From contig JACDBZ010000083.1 in assembly GCA_013694645.1 (NCBI GenBank), forward strand, positions 1-5,036: 5,036 bases of DNA. Direction: 5' to 3'. The stretch is from Chloroflexota bacterium (GTDB taxonomy: Bacteria > Chloroflexota > Limnocylindria > QHBO01). Positions within the stretch are counted from its first letter, which is position 1. Every line of letters starts with the position of its first letter. Below the pieces are notes generated by a model. That model made no database searches and was not told where the DNA came from. It saw nothing but the letters and a program-made list of their open reading frames with translations. Position numbers and translations under genes: made by a program. Positions 1-5,036 of the stretch are shown piece after piece.

Positions 1-259
1 GCCGATCGAATGCATCGAGCAGATCCAGAATCGGCGCCTTCGTCTGGGCTTCAGCCTGCCCGCCGGTCCCGACTGTCACGTCCTCAAGCGGGTGGAGCTC
101 GTCGAGTCTGCCGACGCGGTCTCGATCGCGCTGATTGGCACCATCAACGACGATCCGAACGCTGGAGCCTGCCCTGACGAGGCTCGCATGGTCGTCACCG
201 AGATCGATCTCCAGGCGCCCGTCGCGGATCGAACACTGTTCGACGCCGGTCGGCCATGA
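1..259 (+). CDS. C-terminal end of unrecognised protein (5' truncated by window edge)
   Basis: The frame beginning at base 2 is open from the window edge to TGA at 257-259 and gives 85 residues of ordinary protein composition. It has alternating hydrophobic/polar stretches (VLKRVELVE, AVSIALIGTIND, MVVTEIDL) typical of beta strands, and ends APVADRTLFDAGRP. That ending resembles, from memory, the 'PLGDRxLxDG'-type tail seen at the end of many small secreted proteins of high-GC bacteria. Cysteines occur at residues 4, 25 and 57 of the visible part, the last in GACPDEA; disulfide use outside the cell is possible but unproven. The only in-frame ATG lies near the end, so the true start is upstream of the window. 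I do not recognise the family. The opposite strand of this stretch also has an open frame, but its Arg/Ser-rich composition looks like a shadow. Confidence 0.65.
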   Translation, partial: PIECIEQIQNRRLRLGFSLPAGPDCHVLKRVELVESADAVSIALIGTINDDPNAGACPDEARMVVTEIDLQAPVADRTLFDAGRP

Positions 260-301
260 GTCATCCGTCCTGGTTCGATCCTGGCGCCCAAACCCGCTCC
301 G

Positions 302-330
302 TGTAAGCGTTTCGAGGCGCCCCTGCGTGA
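302..330 (+). promoter_or_regulatory. Candidate ECF-type promoter ahead of the sigma gene
   Basis: TGTAAG at 302-307 and CGTGAG from 326 are separated by 18 bases. The arrangement recalls ECF sigma promoters, which pair an AAC-like -35 with a CGT-containing -10, so the gene might be autoregulated. A start point 7-10 bases after the CGT would fall at about the ATG at 338, which would make the transcript leaderless and explain the lack of a good Shine-Dalgarno site. This is pattern matching to a loose consensus; no second copy of the motif in the window supports it. Confidence 0.25.
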
Positions 331-337
331 GTGGGAT

Positions 338-901
338 ATGGAGCTGACCGAGACATACACGGGCAACTACGCCCCCGATGATGCGCGGCGTCGTGAAGCG
401 GACGGGACCGACGCGGCATCGTTCGCGGATCTCTACGTCCGGTCTCGGGATGATATCTACCGGGCGGTCCTGGTCACGGTCCGCGATCCACATCGGGCCG
501 AGGACGCCGTCCAGGAGGCCTTCGCGCGCGCGTATGCCGACTGGGACCGGGTCAGCGTTCACCCGAACCCCGTTGGGTGGGTGGCTCGAGTCGCGCTCAA
601 TCACGCGACGTCGCTGTGGCGTCGCCTTCGGCGCGAGAGCGCTGAGCCGCCATCCGCACTCGTCGCACCGGACGACGAACGACCGATGGACCCGCTCCTG
701 ATCCGGGCGGTCTGGCGGCTGCCACGCCGCCAGCGCCAGGTGGTGGCTCTTCGAATCCTGCTTGACCAGAGCATCGACCAGACCGCGCAGTCCCTTGGCA
801 TGGCGCCGGGGACGGTCCGGGCACATCTTCACCGAGCGCTGCGCAGCTTGCGAGAGCAACTTGAGCGCGCCGGCCACGACACGACAGGAGTCACACCATG
901 A
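338..901 (+). CDS. ECF-family RNA polymerase sigma factor (sigma-70 regions 2 and 4)
   Basis: The 187-residue product has the two-domain layout of extracytoplasmic-function sigma factors, which direct core RNA polymerase to a small set of stress or envelope promoters. Region 2 spans about residues 28-97: FADLYVRSRDDIY, then the region 2.2 signature RAEDAVQEAFARAY (53-66), then GWVARVALNHATSLWRR (region 2.3/2.4). A short linker (about 98-117) replaces region 3. Region 4 is at about 118-177: LPRRQRQVVALRILLDQSIDQTAQSLGM leading into the recognition helix around APGTVRAHLHRALRSLRE. The length is normal for the family. The first 27 residues form a polar, charged extension. ATG 338 is the first ATG in this frame after the stop at 257-259 and lacks a clear ribosome site; a leaderless start is possible. 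The TGA overlaps the ATG of the next gene (ATGA), so the two are probably co-translated. The closest subgroup looks SigE-like, but regulon and ECF group cannot be assigned by eye. Confidence 0.93.
   Translation: MELTETYTGNYAPDDARRREADGTDAASFADLYVRSRDDIYRAVLVTVRDPHRAEDAVQEAFARAYADWDRVSVHPNPVGWVARVALNHATSLWRRLRRESAEPPSALVAPDDERPMDPLLIRAVWRLPRRQRQVVALRILLDQSIDQTAQSLGMAPGTVRAHLHRALRSLREQLERAGHDTTGVTP
886..890 (+). promoter_or_regulatory. Shine-Dalgarno site of the sigma-partner gene
   Basis: AGGAG lies seven bases before ATG 898, inside the last codons of the sigma gene. It is the only good Shine-Dalgarno sequence seen before a start in this window. It fixes the start of the downstream gene and supports translational coupling across the ATGA overlap. 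The intact internal site contrasts with the operon-first genes, which lack one. Confidence 0.75.
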
Positions 902-1665
902 ATGACGAAACGTTCGCGCGCGCGATCCGGCGCGCCTTCTCACGCTATGAGATGAGCAACGCGGCCACGATCCCGGTCGGGTATTCGACGCAAGCCGGCG
1001 GAGCCACGCGCCGCCGCGGCTGGTTGCCACGAGTTGCGGTGCCAATTGTCGCTGTCGCTGCTGGCGCCGCCGTACTGGCCACCACGGTGCTCGCGCCTCA
1101 GCAAGCGTTCGCGAGCTGGAGCGCGACACCGTCCGGCGCGGATCCAACAATCGTCGCAAGCTCAGCGGACGAATGCACGAGCGCCGACCCCGACCATCTC
1201 GGCGCGCTGCGAATCGTCGGGAGTGAGCAGCGCGGCGACTACACGATGCTGCTCTTCGGCGATGGCGGAGCGTATGGGCTGTGCCTGACGGGCCCCGACA
1301 TCGATCCGATGGTCCTCGCGGGGCCGGGCACGAGTGCGGTCGATGCACCAAGTGGCGATGGTTCGGCCGAGCACGAGGGCGCCACCGGCCAGCCGGCACC
1401 CGGCGTCACATTCATCGCCCAGCCCGGTGCGGATGCGCAGATCGCTGAGCGTGTCCAGGCCTGGGTGGTCGGTGTCACTCCGGACGTGGCCCGCGTGGTC
1501 ATCGAGCGCGACGGCTCGGAGCCGACGGTCGCCACGCTCGGCGACGAAGTAGCTTTCGCCTGGTGGCCCGCAGGGACGGAAGCGGTGGCCGTCATCGCTT
1601 TCGATGTCGACGGAAACGTGCTCCAACGCATCTCCGTTGGCGGCGCGATGATCACCGAGCACTGA
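898..1665 (+). CDS. Single-pass membrane protein, putative regulator (anti-sigma-like) of the adjacent ECF sigma factor
   Basis: The product is 255 residues. A cytoplasmic N-terminus of about 42 residues, rich in Arg (FARAIRRAFSRYE, then TRRRGWLPR), precedes one hydrophobic helix at about 44-66 (VAVPIVAVAAGAAVLATTVLA). The remaining 190 residues would be outside the membrane; the Arg cluster before the helix fits an N-in topology. The outer part has two cysteines, C92 (DECTS) and C129 (GLCL), a Gly/Ser/Glu-rich probable linker at about 142-168, and a beta-rich C-terminal half (QAWVVGVTPDVARVVIERDGSEPTVATLGDEVAFAWWPAG) that reads like a small sandwich domain. It overlaps the sigma gene by four bases and has its own AGGAG site, so the two are made together. 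ECF operons usually carry a membrane anti-sigma factor, hence the proposed role. No HxxxCxxC zinc motif is visible in the cytoplasmic part, and I cannot name the family. It could equally be a sensor, or an output protein merely transcribed with the sigma factor. Confidence 0.8.
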   Translation: MNDETFARAIRRAFSRYEMSNAATIPVGYSTQAGGATRRRGWLPRVAVPIVAVAAGAAVLATTVLAPQQAFASWSATPSGADPTIVASSADECTSADPDHLGALRIVGSEQRGDYTMLLFGDGGAYGLCLTGPDIDPMVLAGPGTSAVDAPSGDGSAEHEGATGQPAPGVTFIAQPGADAQIAERVQAWVVGVTPDVARVVIERDGSEPTVATLGDEVAFAWWPAGTEAVAVIAFDVDGNVLQRISVGGAMITEH

Positions 1666-1682
1666 TCGACAACACCACTTCG

Positions 1683-1708
1683 AGGAGGCGGCCGGTCGGC
1701 CGCCTCCT
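1683..1708 (+). terminator. Perfect 12-bp GC-rich hairpin, probable terminator of the sigma operon
   Basis: AGGAGGCGGCCG (1683-1694) is exactly complementary to CGGCCGCCTCCT (1697-1708). The two central bases must force the innermost pairs open, leaving about 11 pairs and a tetraloop. It starts 17 bases after the stop codon of the membrane-protein gene and lies before the promoter of the next gene, the right place for a terminator. No T-run follows, so it is not a classical intrinsic terminator; such hairpins without a U-tract are common in high-GC genomes. It may instead stabilise the 3' end of the message. Confidence 0.65.
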
Positions 1709-1753
1709 GGCGCCGCTGTGCTCGATGGACCGGCGCGAGCGCGGCCCCAGCCC

Positions 1754-1759
1754 TACCAT
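1754..1759 (+). promoter_or_regulatory. -10 element for a leaderless aldehyde dehydrogenase transcript
   Basis: TACCAT fits the TAnnnT form of a -10 hexamer. Six bases separate it from ATG 1766, so transcription would begin at or next to the start codon. No purine-rich ribosome site lies between the preceding hairpin and the ATG. I could not find a convincing -35 at 16-18 bases upstream, so the assignment rests on the -10 and its similarity to the sites at 3374 and 4051. Confidence 0.45.
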
Positions 1760-1765
1760 TCACCT

Positions 1766-3241
1766 ATGACCGATGCTCCCACCCAACTGCTGATCGGCGG
1801 CGAGCTCCGCGACGCGGTGAGCGGCCGCACCTTCCCCACCTTCGACCCCGCGCACGGCGGCGAGCTTGCGACAGTTGCCCAGGCCGGGACCGATGACGTC
1901 GACGCGGCGGTGACCGCCGCCCGCGGGGCGTTCGACGGCGCTTGGGCGAAGACGGCACCCGCCAAGCGCGCGCGAATGCTGAACAGGCTGGCGCAGCTGC
2001 TGGACGGGCAGACCGACGAGCTGGCGGAGCTCGAGTCGCGCAACAGCGGCAAGGCGAAGTGGCAGTGCGCGGCCGAGATCAAGGTCGCGGTCTCCACGCT
2101 CGAATTCTTCGCGGGAACGGCGCAGCACCTCTACGGGCGCTCGCACGTCGTCAACCCGGCGGTGGTGACCTACACGTTGCGCGAGCCGGTCGGCGTGGTC
2201 GGCGCCATCATCCCCTGGAACTACCCGCTCATGATGGCGGCCTGGAAGGTGGCGCCGGCACTGGCGACAGGCAATACCATCATCCTCAAGCCGGCGTCGG
2301 CGACGCCGCTGACCGCAATCCGGTTCGGCGAGCTGGCGCTCGAGGCCGGCATCCCGGCCGGCGTCCTGAACGTGATTCCCGGCCCGGGCGCGGAGGTGGG
2401 GGAGGCGATGGCCGCCCATCCCGGTATCGACAAGATCGCCTTTACCGGCGCGACCGATACCGGCCGCCGAATCGCCGCGGTCGCCGCAAAGACGCTCAAG
2501 CGCGTGTCGCTGGAGCTCGGTGGCAAGTCGCCCAACATTGTTTTCGCCGATGCAGACCTCGATGCTGCCGTCATCGGTTCGCTGTGGGCCATCTACTACT
2601 CGGCCGGCCAGTCCTGCGAGGCGCGCTCCCGAATCTTGGTGGCGGACCAGCTGTATGACGCGTTCGCATCGGCCTTTGCGGAGAAGGCTCGGGCGCTGAC
2701 CGTTGGTGATCCACTGGTGGATGACACCAAGGTCGGCTCGCTCATCTCTCGCGCGCACGCCGAGAAGGTGCGCCGGTTCGTCGAGATAGGCGTGGAGGAC
2801 GGGGGAGAGATGCTGGCCGGCGGTGACCTCACGCTGGCCGAAGGTCTGGACGCGGATGCCTTCGTGGCACCCACCGTGATCGGCGGGGTGTCGAACGACT
2901 CGCGGATCGCGCAGGAGGAGGTTTTCGGTCCTGTCGTGACGCTCAGCCGGTTCACCGACGAGAAGGAGGCCATCGGCTTTGCCAACGACGTGCGCTACGG
3001 CCTGGCGGCGACGGTCTGGACCGCCGATAGCGCGCGCGGCCACCGGGTGGCGCAGAAGATTCGCTCCGGTGCGGTCGGCATCAACACGCCGTTCGTCGCC
3101 TTTCCCGGCGTCCCGTTCGGAGGTTTCAAGGAGTCCGGCTATGGCCGTGAGCAGTCGCTCGAGGCGCTGGACCTGTACACCGAGACGAAGGCCGTGTTGC
3201 AGGGGACTTCGCCGAAGCCGGTTAATCCGTTCGGGACCTAG
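1766..3241 (+). CDS. NAD(P)-dependent aldehyde dehydrogenase (betaine-aldehyde/ALDH superfamily type)
   Basis: The 491-residue product is full length for the ALDH superfamily, which oxidises aldehydes to carboxylates in the cytoplasm using NAD(P)+. All hallmarks are present: IIPWNYPLMMAAWK with the oxyanion-hole Asn152; KPAS with Lys175 for cofactor binding; FTGATDTGRRI (226-236) in the Rossmann fold; LELGGKSPNIVF with general-base Glu250; GQSCEARSR with nucleophile Cys284; EEVFGPVV with Glu385; and the C-terminal PFGGFKESGYGRE (450-462). Sequence style is closest to betaine-, aminobutyr- or general aliphatic aldehyde dehydrogenases, but the substrate cannot be read from sequence alone. An in-frame ATG at 1718 would add 16 residues. 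ATG 1766 is preferred because MTDAPTQLLIGGE is the usual N-terminus for the family and because a -10 hexamer sits just upstream of it. The gene appears monocistronic: a hairpin lies before it and a 146-bp gap after it. No codon or composition anomaly was noticed. Confidence 0.95.
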   Translation: MTDAPTQLLIGGELRDAVSGRTFPTFDPAHGGELATVAQAGTDDVDAAVTAARGAFDGAWAKTAPAKRARMLNRLAQLLDGQTDELAELESRNSGKAKWQCAAEIKVAVSTLEFFAGTAQHLYGRSHVVNPAVVTYTLREPVGVVGAIIPWNYPLMMAAWKVAPALATGNTIILKPASATPLTAIRFGELALEAGIPAGVLNVIPGPGAEVGEAMAAHPGIDKIAFTGATDTGRRIAAVAAKTLKRVSLELGGKSPNIVFADADLDAAVIGSLWAIYYSAGQSCEARSRILVADQLYDAFASAFAEKARALTVGDPLVDDTKVGSLISRAHAEKVRRFVEIGVEDGGEMLAGGDLTLAEGLDADAFVAPTVIGGVSNDSRIAQEEVFGPVVTLSRFTDEKEAIGFANDVRYGLAATVWTADSARGHRVAQKIRSGAVGINTPFVAFPGVPFGGFKESGYGREQSLEALDLYTETKAVLQGTSPKPVNPFGT

Positions 3242-3308
3242 CCGCGCAGTCGCCGGGGGTTTGCACCCTCGCAGCGCGTGGTCCCATCAGACCATCGGCG
3301 TGGAGTCT

Positions 3309-3340
3309 TGCACTCGTGCACTCGTGCAGTCGTGCAGCAC
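3309..3340 (+). repeat. Four-copy 8-bp tandem repeat, unit TGCACTCG/TGCAGTCG
   Basis: Consecutive octamers read TGCACTCG, TGCACTCG, TGCAGTCG and TGCAGCAC. The first two are identical, the third has one change, and the last has diverged. The array lies between the aldehyde dehydrogenase stop and the SRPBCC gene promoter, outside any gene I accept. Copy-number change would not shift a coding frame here. Slippage is the simplest origin; repeated operator half-sites are an alternative. Confidence 0.7.
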
Positions 3341-3349
3341 GCCGGAGGC

Positions 3350-3379
3350 CTGACGCGCGCGCGCCATCCAACGTATCGT
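3350..3379 (+). promoter_or_regulatory. Promoter of the SRPBCC gene (-35 CTGACG, -10 TATCGT)
   Basis: CTGACG (3350-3355) matches four of six bases of TTGACA. It is separated by 18 bases from TATCGT (3374-3379), a TAnnnT-type -10. ATG 3388 follows after eight more bases, giving a leaderless or nearly leaderless message, and no ribosome site is seen in the gap. This supports choosing ATG 3388 over upstream in-frame starts. Confidence 0.45.
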
Positions 3380-3387
3380 GCGCAGCC

Positions 3388-3840
3388 ATGCCGATTATTC
3401 GTTCCCGCGCCTGGGTGGCTGCCCCCGTCGACGAGGTGTTCGCTTTCTTCGATGATCCCGCCAACCTCCCGACGCTCATGCCGCCGCCGGTCAGCATTCG
3501 CCTGGTGCGGATTGAGCCAGCGCCGCCGCGACCGGGTTCCATCTTCGAATTTCGCTACGGCATCGGCCCGTTGCAGCGGTCCTGGATCGTGCGCCTGCTG
3601 GTGCGCGTGCCGGGGGAGCGCTTCGTGGACGAAACCCTCTCCGGCCCGATGGCGCGCTTCCACCACTCCCACACCTTCAGTGCCGCGCGCGACGGAACCT
3701 GGATCGAAGATCGGATCGACTTCCATGTGGGTCCCGACGGCGTCCTCGGGATCGCGATCGACTTCGTTGCCGGTCTCGTCATGCGCGCGACCTTCGTCTG
3801 GCGCCACGTTCGACAGCGCCGCCTCCTCCGCCGCAGATAG
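3388..3840 (+). CDS. SRPBCC (START/Bet v1-like) ligand-binding protein
   Basis: The 150-residue product has the order expected of a helix-grip SRPBCC domain, a fold that encloses a hydrophobic ligand pocket. It shows a first strand (IIRSRAWVAAP), a helix with the signature PVDEVFAFFDDPANLPTLMPP (13-33), strands VSIRLVRIEP and GSIFEFRYGIGPLQRSWIVRLLVRVPGERFVDETLSGPMARFHHSHTF (to about 97), then WIEDRIDFHV, and a C-terminal helix starting at about 119. The 'FVDExxxGP...xHxHxF' stretch is, as I recall, typical of the stand-alone COG4276-like members, which are often annotated as cyclase/dehydrase or cell-division inhibitor without firm evidence. The ligand is unknown. The tail RQRRLLRRR is strikingly basic and could touch membrane or nucleic acid. 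An in-frame ATG at 3316 would add 24 residues of non-family sequence across the octamer repeat, so ATG 3388 was chosen. There is no obvious functional link to the neighbouring genes. Confidence 0.85.
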   Translation: MPIIRSRAWVAAPVDEVFAFFDDPANLPTLMPPPVSIRLVRIEPAPPRPGSIFEFRYGIGPLQRSWIVRLLVRVPGERFVDETLSGPMARFHHSHTFSAARDGTWIEDRIDFHVGPDGVLGIAIDFVAGLVMRATFVWRHVRQRRLLRRR

Positions 3841-4027
3841 CCGAATTCCCAGCCGCCATGCGGTGACCGCGACGGAAACAGTTGCATCGGGTGCACGAAC
3901 CGGAGGCCGAGCGAGGCAATTCGGGCCGATTCCGCGCAGTCTCTTGCGCGCGATGCACGGAAGCCAGCGAAATCGGCGCTCCCTCGTTCAGTTCATGCGC
4001 CCGGCGCAATACCCACCGTGCGCGCGG
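3841..4027. other. Intergenic stretch with no gene recognised
   Basis: Frames through this stretch on both strands give Arg/Ser/Pro-rich translations typical of non-coding GC-rich DNA. No tRNA or other RNA fold was recognised. The only local structure is an 11-base palindrome, GCGGTGACCGC at 3860-3870, and weak short inverted repeats. It presumably holds the 3' end of the SRPBCC message and upstream regulatory DNA of the ATPase gene. Confidence 0.5.
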
Positions 4028-4056
4028 TTGCACCCCACTCGGACCCCGCGTACCGT
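4028..4056 (+). promoter_or_regulatory. Promoter of the ATPase gene (-35 TTGCAC, -10 TACCGT)
   Basis: TTGCAC (4028-4033) and TACCGT (4051-4056) are separated by 17 bases, the ideal spacing for a housekeeping sigma-70 promoter. ATG 4066 follows nine bases after the -10, so the transcript would have almost no leader, and no Shine-Dalgarno site is present. This is the best-formed promoter in the window, and it excludes the upstream in-frame GTG at 4018, which lies ahead of the -35. Confidence 0.55.
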
Positions 4057-4065
4057 GGCCAAACG

Positions 4066-4953
4066 ATGACCGGCGACCTCGCAGCATGGTTCAGTCGCTT
4101 CCCCGAAGGATGGTGGGGCTACCACTGGGCGCCGCCGACACCGATGAGCGCCGTCGAGCTGATCGGCACCCCGACCATCGACAACCGCCTGATGGCGACG
4201 CTGTGGGCCGTCGTCAGCAGACGCCGGTCGGTCATGCTCAGCTCCGAGGCGCCGCAGGCCGGCAAGACGACCGCCCTCAGCGCGCTTGTCGATTTCCTGC
4301 CCGACGACACCACGGGCGTCTTCGTGCGGGGCTGGTGGGAAGAGTACGACTGGCTCGACGAGATCCCTGCCGGCACCGGCTACCTGCTCATCAACGAGAT
4401 GAGCGACCACCTGCCCATCTATGTCTGGGGCCGGGCCGCGCGGGGCGCGCTCGTGCTGGCCGGCAAGGGCTGGGGGCTAGGCGCCACGATGCACGCGGAC
4501 TCACTTCCGGAGGCGCTCGAGAGTTTGCGGACCAACCTTGGCGCGACCGATGTGGATCTCGCCGGCCTGACCATCTACCTCCAGTACTCGGCCTATGCGA
4601 CGCCGGCCGGCATGTATCGGCGCATCGAGGAGGCCTGGCATCTGCGCCTCGACGATGATGGCGCCCTGGCGCCGGTGCGCTTGGGTGCCATCCAAGGCGA
4701 CCGATCACCGAGCCTGACCGGCGCTCAGCGCCTGCCTTCTCCGCCGATGCTCCCTGATGACGGTGGCCGCACGGATCGCACGTTCGTTCACAACCCTGCT
4801 GCCTATGCCGTGCTGGCGAGCAGTTTGGGTATGACGGCCGATGCCCTCCACGCCGAGCTGGCAGATCGGTCCGCCTTCCTCGAGAACCTGGCCGCTCGCG
4901 GCATCTGCGATCCGCCCTCGGTCGCCGCGGCCGTTCGCTCGTATCCCGGCTAG
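4066..4953 (+). CDS. Stand-alone P-loop ATPase resembling the core of type II/IV secretion (GspE/VirB11/CpaF/FlaI) ATPases
   Basis: The product is 295 residues. MLSSEAPQAGKTTALSAL (57-74) is a Walker A loop with G66-K67-T68 intact but Glu61 where the first Gly of GxxxxGK[ST] is expected. YLLINEMSDH (106-115) fits the Walker B strand with Glu111. ALVLAGKGWGLGATMHADSLPEALESL (128-154) matches the secretion-ATPase 'His box' (compare T-x-HA-N/D-S...EAL) with His143. The C-terminal ELADRSAFLENLAARGICDPPSVAAAVRSY (264-293) recalls the 'R..fL..L...gI....V...i..Y' end of archaeal FlaI/GspE-like proteins. Known family members power pili, flagella or protein/DNA export as hexamers. This one lacks their large N-terminal domain: only about 50 residues precede the P-loop, Trp-rich at the start (WFSRFPEGWWGYHW). 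Genes for pilins, platform proteins or prepilin peptidase are not in the window, so an export role is not established. The Arg-finger region and canonical Asp box are not obvious. The start is chosen from the promoter position; GTG 4018 would add 16 residues. Confidence 0.75.
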   Translation: MTGDLAAWFSRFPEGWWGYHWAPPTPMSAVELIGTPTIDNRLMATLWAVVSRRRSVMLSSEAPQAGKTTALSALVDFLPDDTTGVFVRGWWEEYDWLDEIPAGTGYLLINEMSDHLPIYVWGRAARGALVLAGKGWGLGATMHADSLPEALESLRTNLGATDVDLAGLTIYLQYSAYATPAGMYRRIEEAWHLRLDDDGALAPVRLGAIQGDRSPSLTGAQRLPSPPMLPDDGGRTDRTFVHNPAAYAVLASSLGMTADALHAELADRSAFLENLAARGICDPPSVAAAVRSYPG

Positions 4954-4956
4954 GCG

Positions 4957-4962
4957 TAGCAT
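4957..4962 (+). promoter_or_regulatory. Possible -10 hexamer for a gene starting near the right edge
   Basis: TAGCAT resembles the -10 hexamers seen before the other genes. TTCGCT at 4934-4939, 17 bases upstream, is a poor -35. No ATG or GTG follows in the remaining bases, so the gene it would serve is not identified. It lies directly after the ATPase stop codon. Confidence 0.2.
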
Positions 4963-5036
4963 CCGCTCACCCATCACGGGCAGCGAGCCGGCTTCTCTCA
5001 TTCGCCATCCTCGTTGGCGTTATCCACGTCGCGACG

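Noticed and set aside
1760..3043. Long open frame on the minus strand across the aldehyde dehydrogenase gene (427 codons)
   Set aside because: Its Arg/His/Gly-rich translation has no recognisable motif and lies wholly antisense to a complete, motif-verified enzyme. Such frames are expected opposite GC-rich genes.
3279..3294. Small hairpin TGGTC/GACCA after the aldehyde dehydrogenase gene as a terminator
   Set aside because: It has only five pairs, a six-base loop and no T-run; this level of pairing is common by chance.
3860..3870. GCGGTGACCGC palindrome as an operator or terminator
   Set aside because: The half-sites are five bases with a one-base centre. It occurs once, lies about 160 bases before the nearest promoter, and matches no operator I recognise.
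3925..3977. Inverted pair GCCGATT/AATCGGC as part of a structured RNA in the 225-bp spacer
   Set aside because: Seven pairs closing a 39-base loop without further nested pairing are not enough to support an RNA gene.
3278..4069. Plus-strand open frame overlapping the SRPBCC gene and the following spacer (263 codons)
   Set aside because: The translation is Arg/Ser/Pro-rich and low in hydrophobic structure, while the overlapping frame 3388-3840 gives a coherent SRPBCC domain.
3882..4658. Plus-strand open frame overlapping the spacer and the ATPase gene (258 codons)
   Set aside because: It is Arg-rich with no domain pattern. The other frame carries the P-loop, His box and a promoter-supported start.

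Overview
The window is uniformly GC-rich (roughly two thirds G+C by eye). Its genes are all on the + strand, with short intergenic gaps. Codon usage, an ECF sigma factor paired with a one-helix membrane protein, and start codons lying a few bases after a TAnnnT hexamer without a Shine-Dalgarno site all fit a high-GC bacterium with frequent leaderless transcripts. Chloroflexota (Limnocylindria-like) or Actinomycetota are the best guesses. That placement is inference; no marker gene is present to settle it.

Layout from left to right: (1) the C-terminal end of an unrecognised, possibly secreted protein (to 259), which has no start codon in the window; (2) a two-gene operon, an ECF sigma factor (338-901) overlapping by ATGA a single-pass membrane protein that is probably its regulator or sensor (898-1665), closed by a perfect 12-bp hairpin (1683-1708); (3) a complete NAD(P)-dependent aldehyde dehydrogenase with all catalytic residues (1766-3241), apparently monocistronic and leaderless; (4) a spacer with an 8-bp tandem repeat (3309-3340), followed by an SRPBCC/START-like ligand-binding protein (3388-3840); (5) a 225-bp spacer with no gene seen; (6) a small stand-alone P-loop ATPase resembling the core of type II/IV secretion ATPases (4066-4953), with an atypical Walker A, no N-terminal domain and no pilus or secretion neighbours; (7) 83 bp with a promoter-like hexamer that may belong to a gene running off the right edge.

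Only the sigma factor and its overlapping partner show clear functional linkage. The aldehyde dehydrogenase, the SRPBCC protein and the ATPase each appear to have their own promoter, so no pathway can be inferred from their adjacency. No RNA genes, mobile elements, CRISPR arrays or replication origins were found. The items most worth a second look are the stripped-down secretion-type ATPase, the non-canonical sigma partner and the recurrent leaderless promoter layout. I do not see strong evidence for a new multi-gene system.
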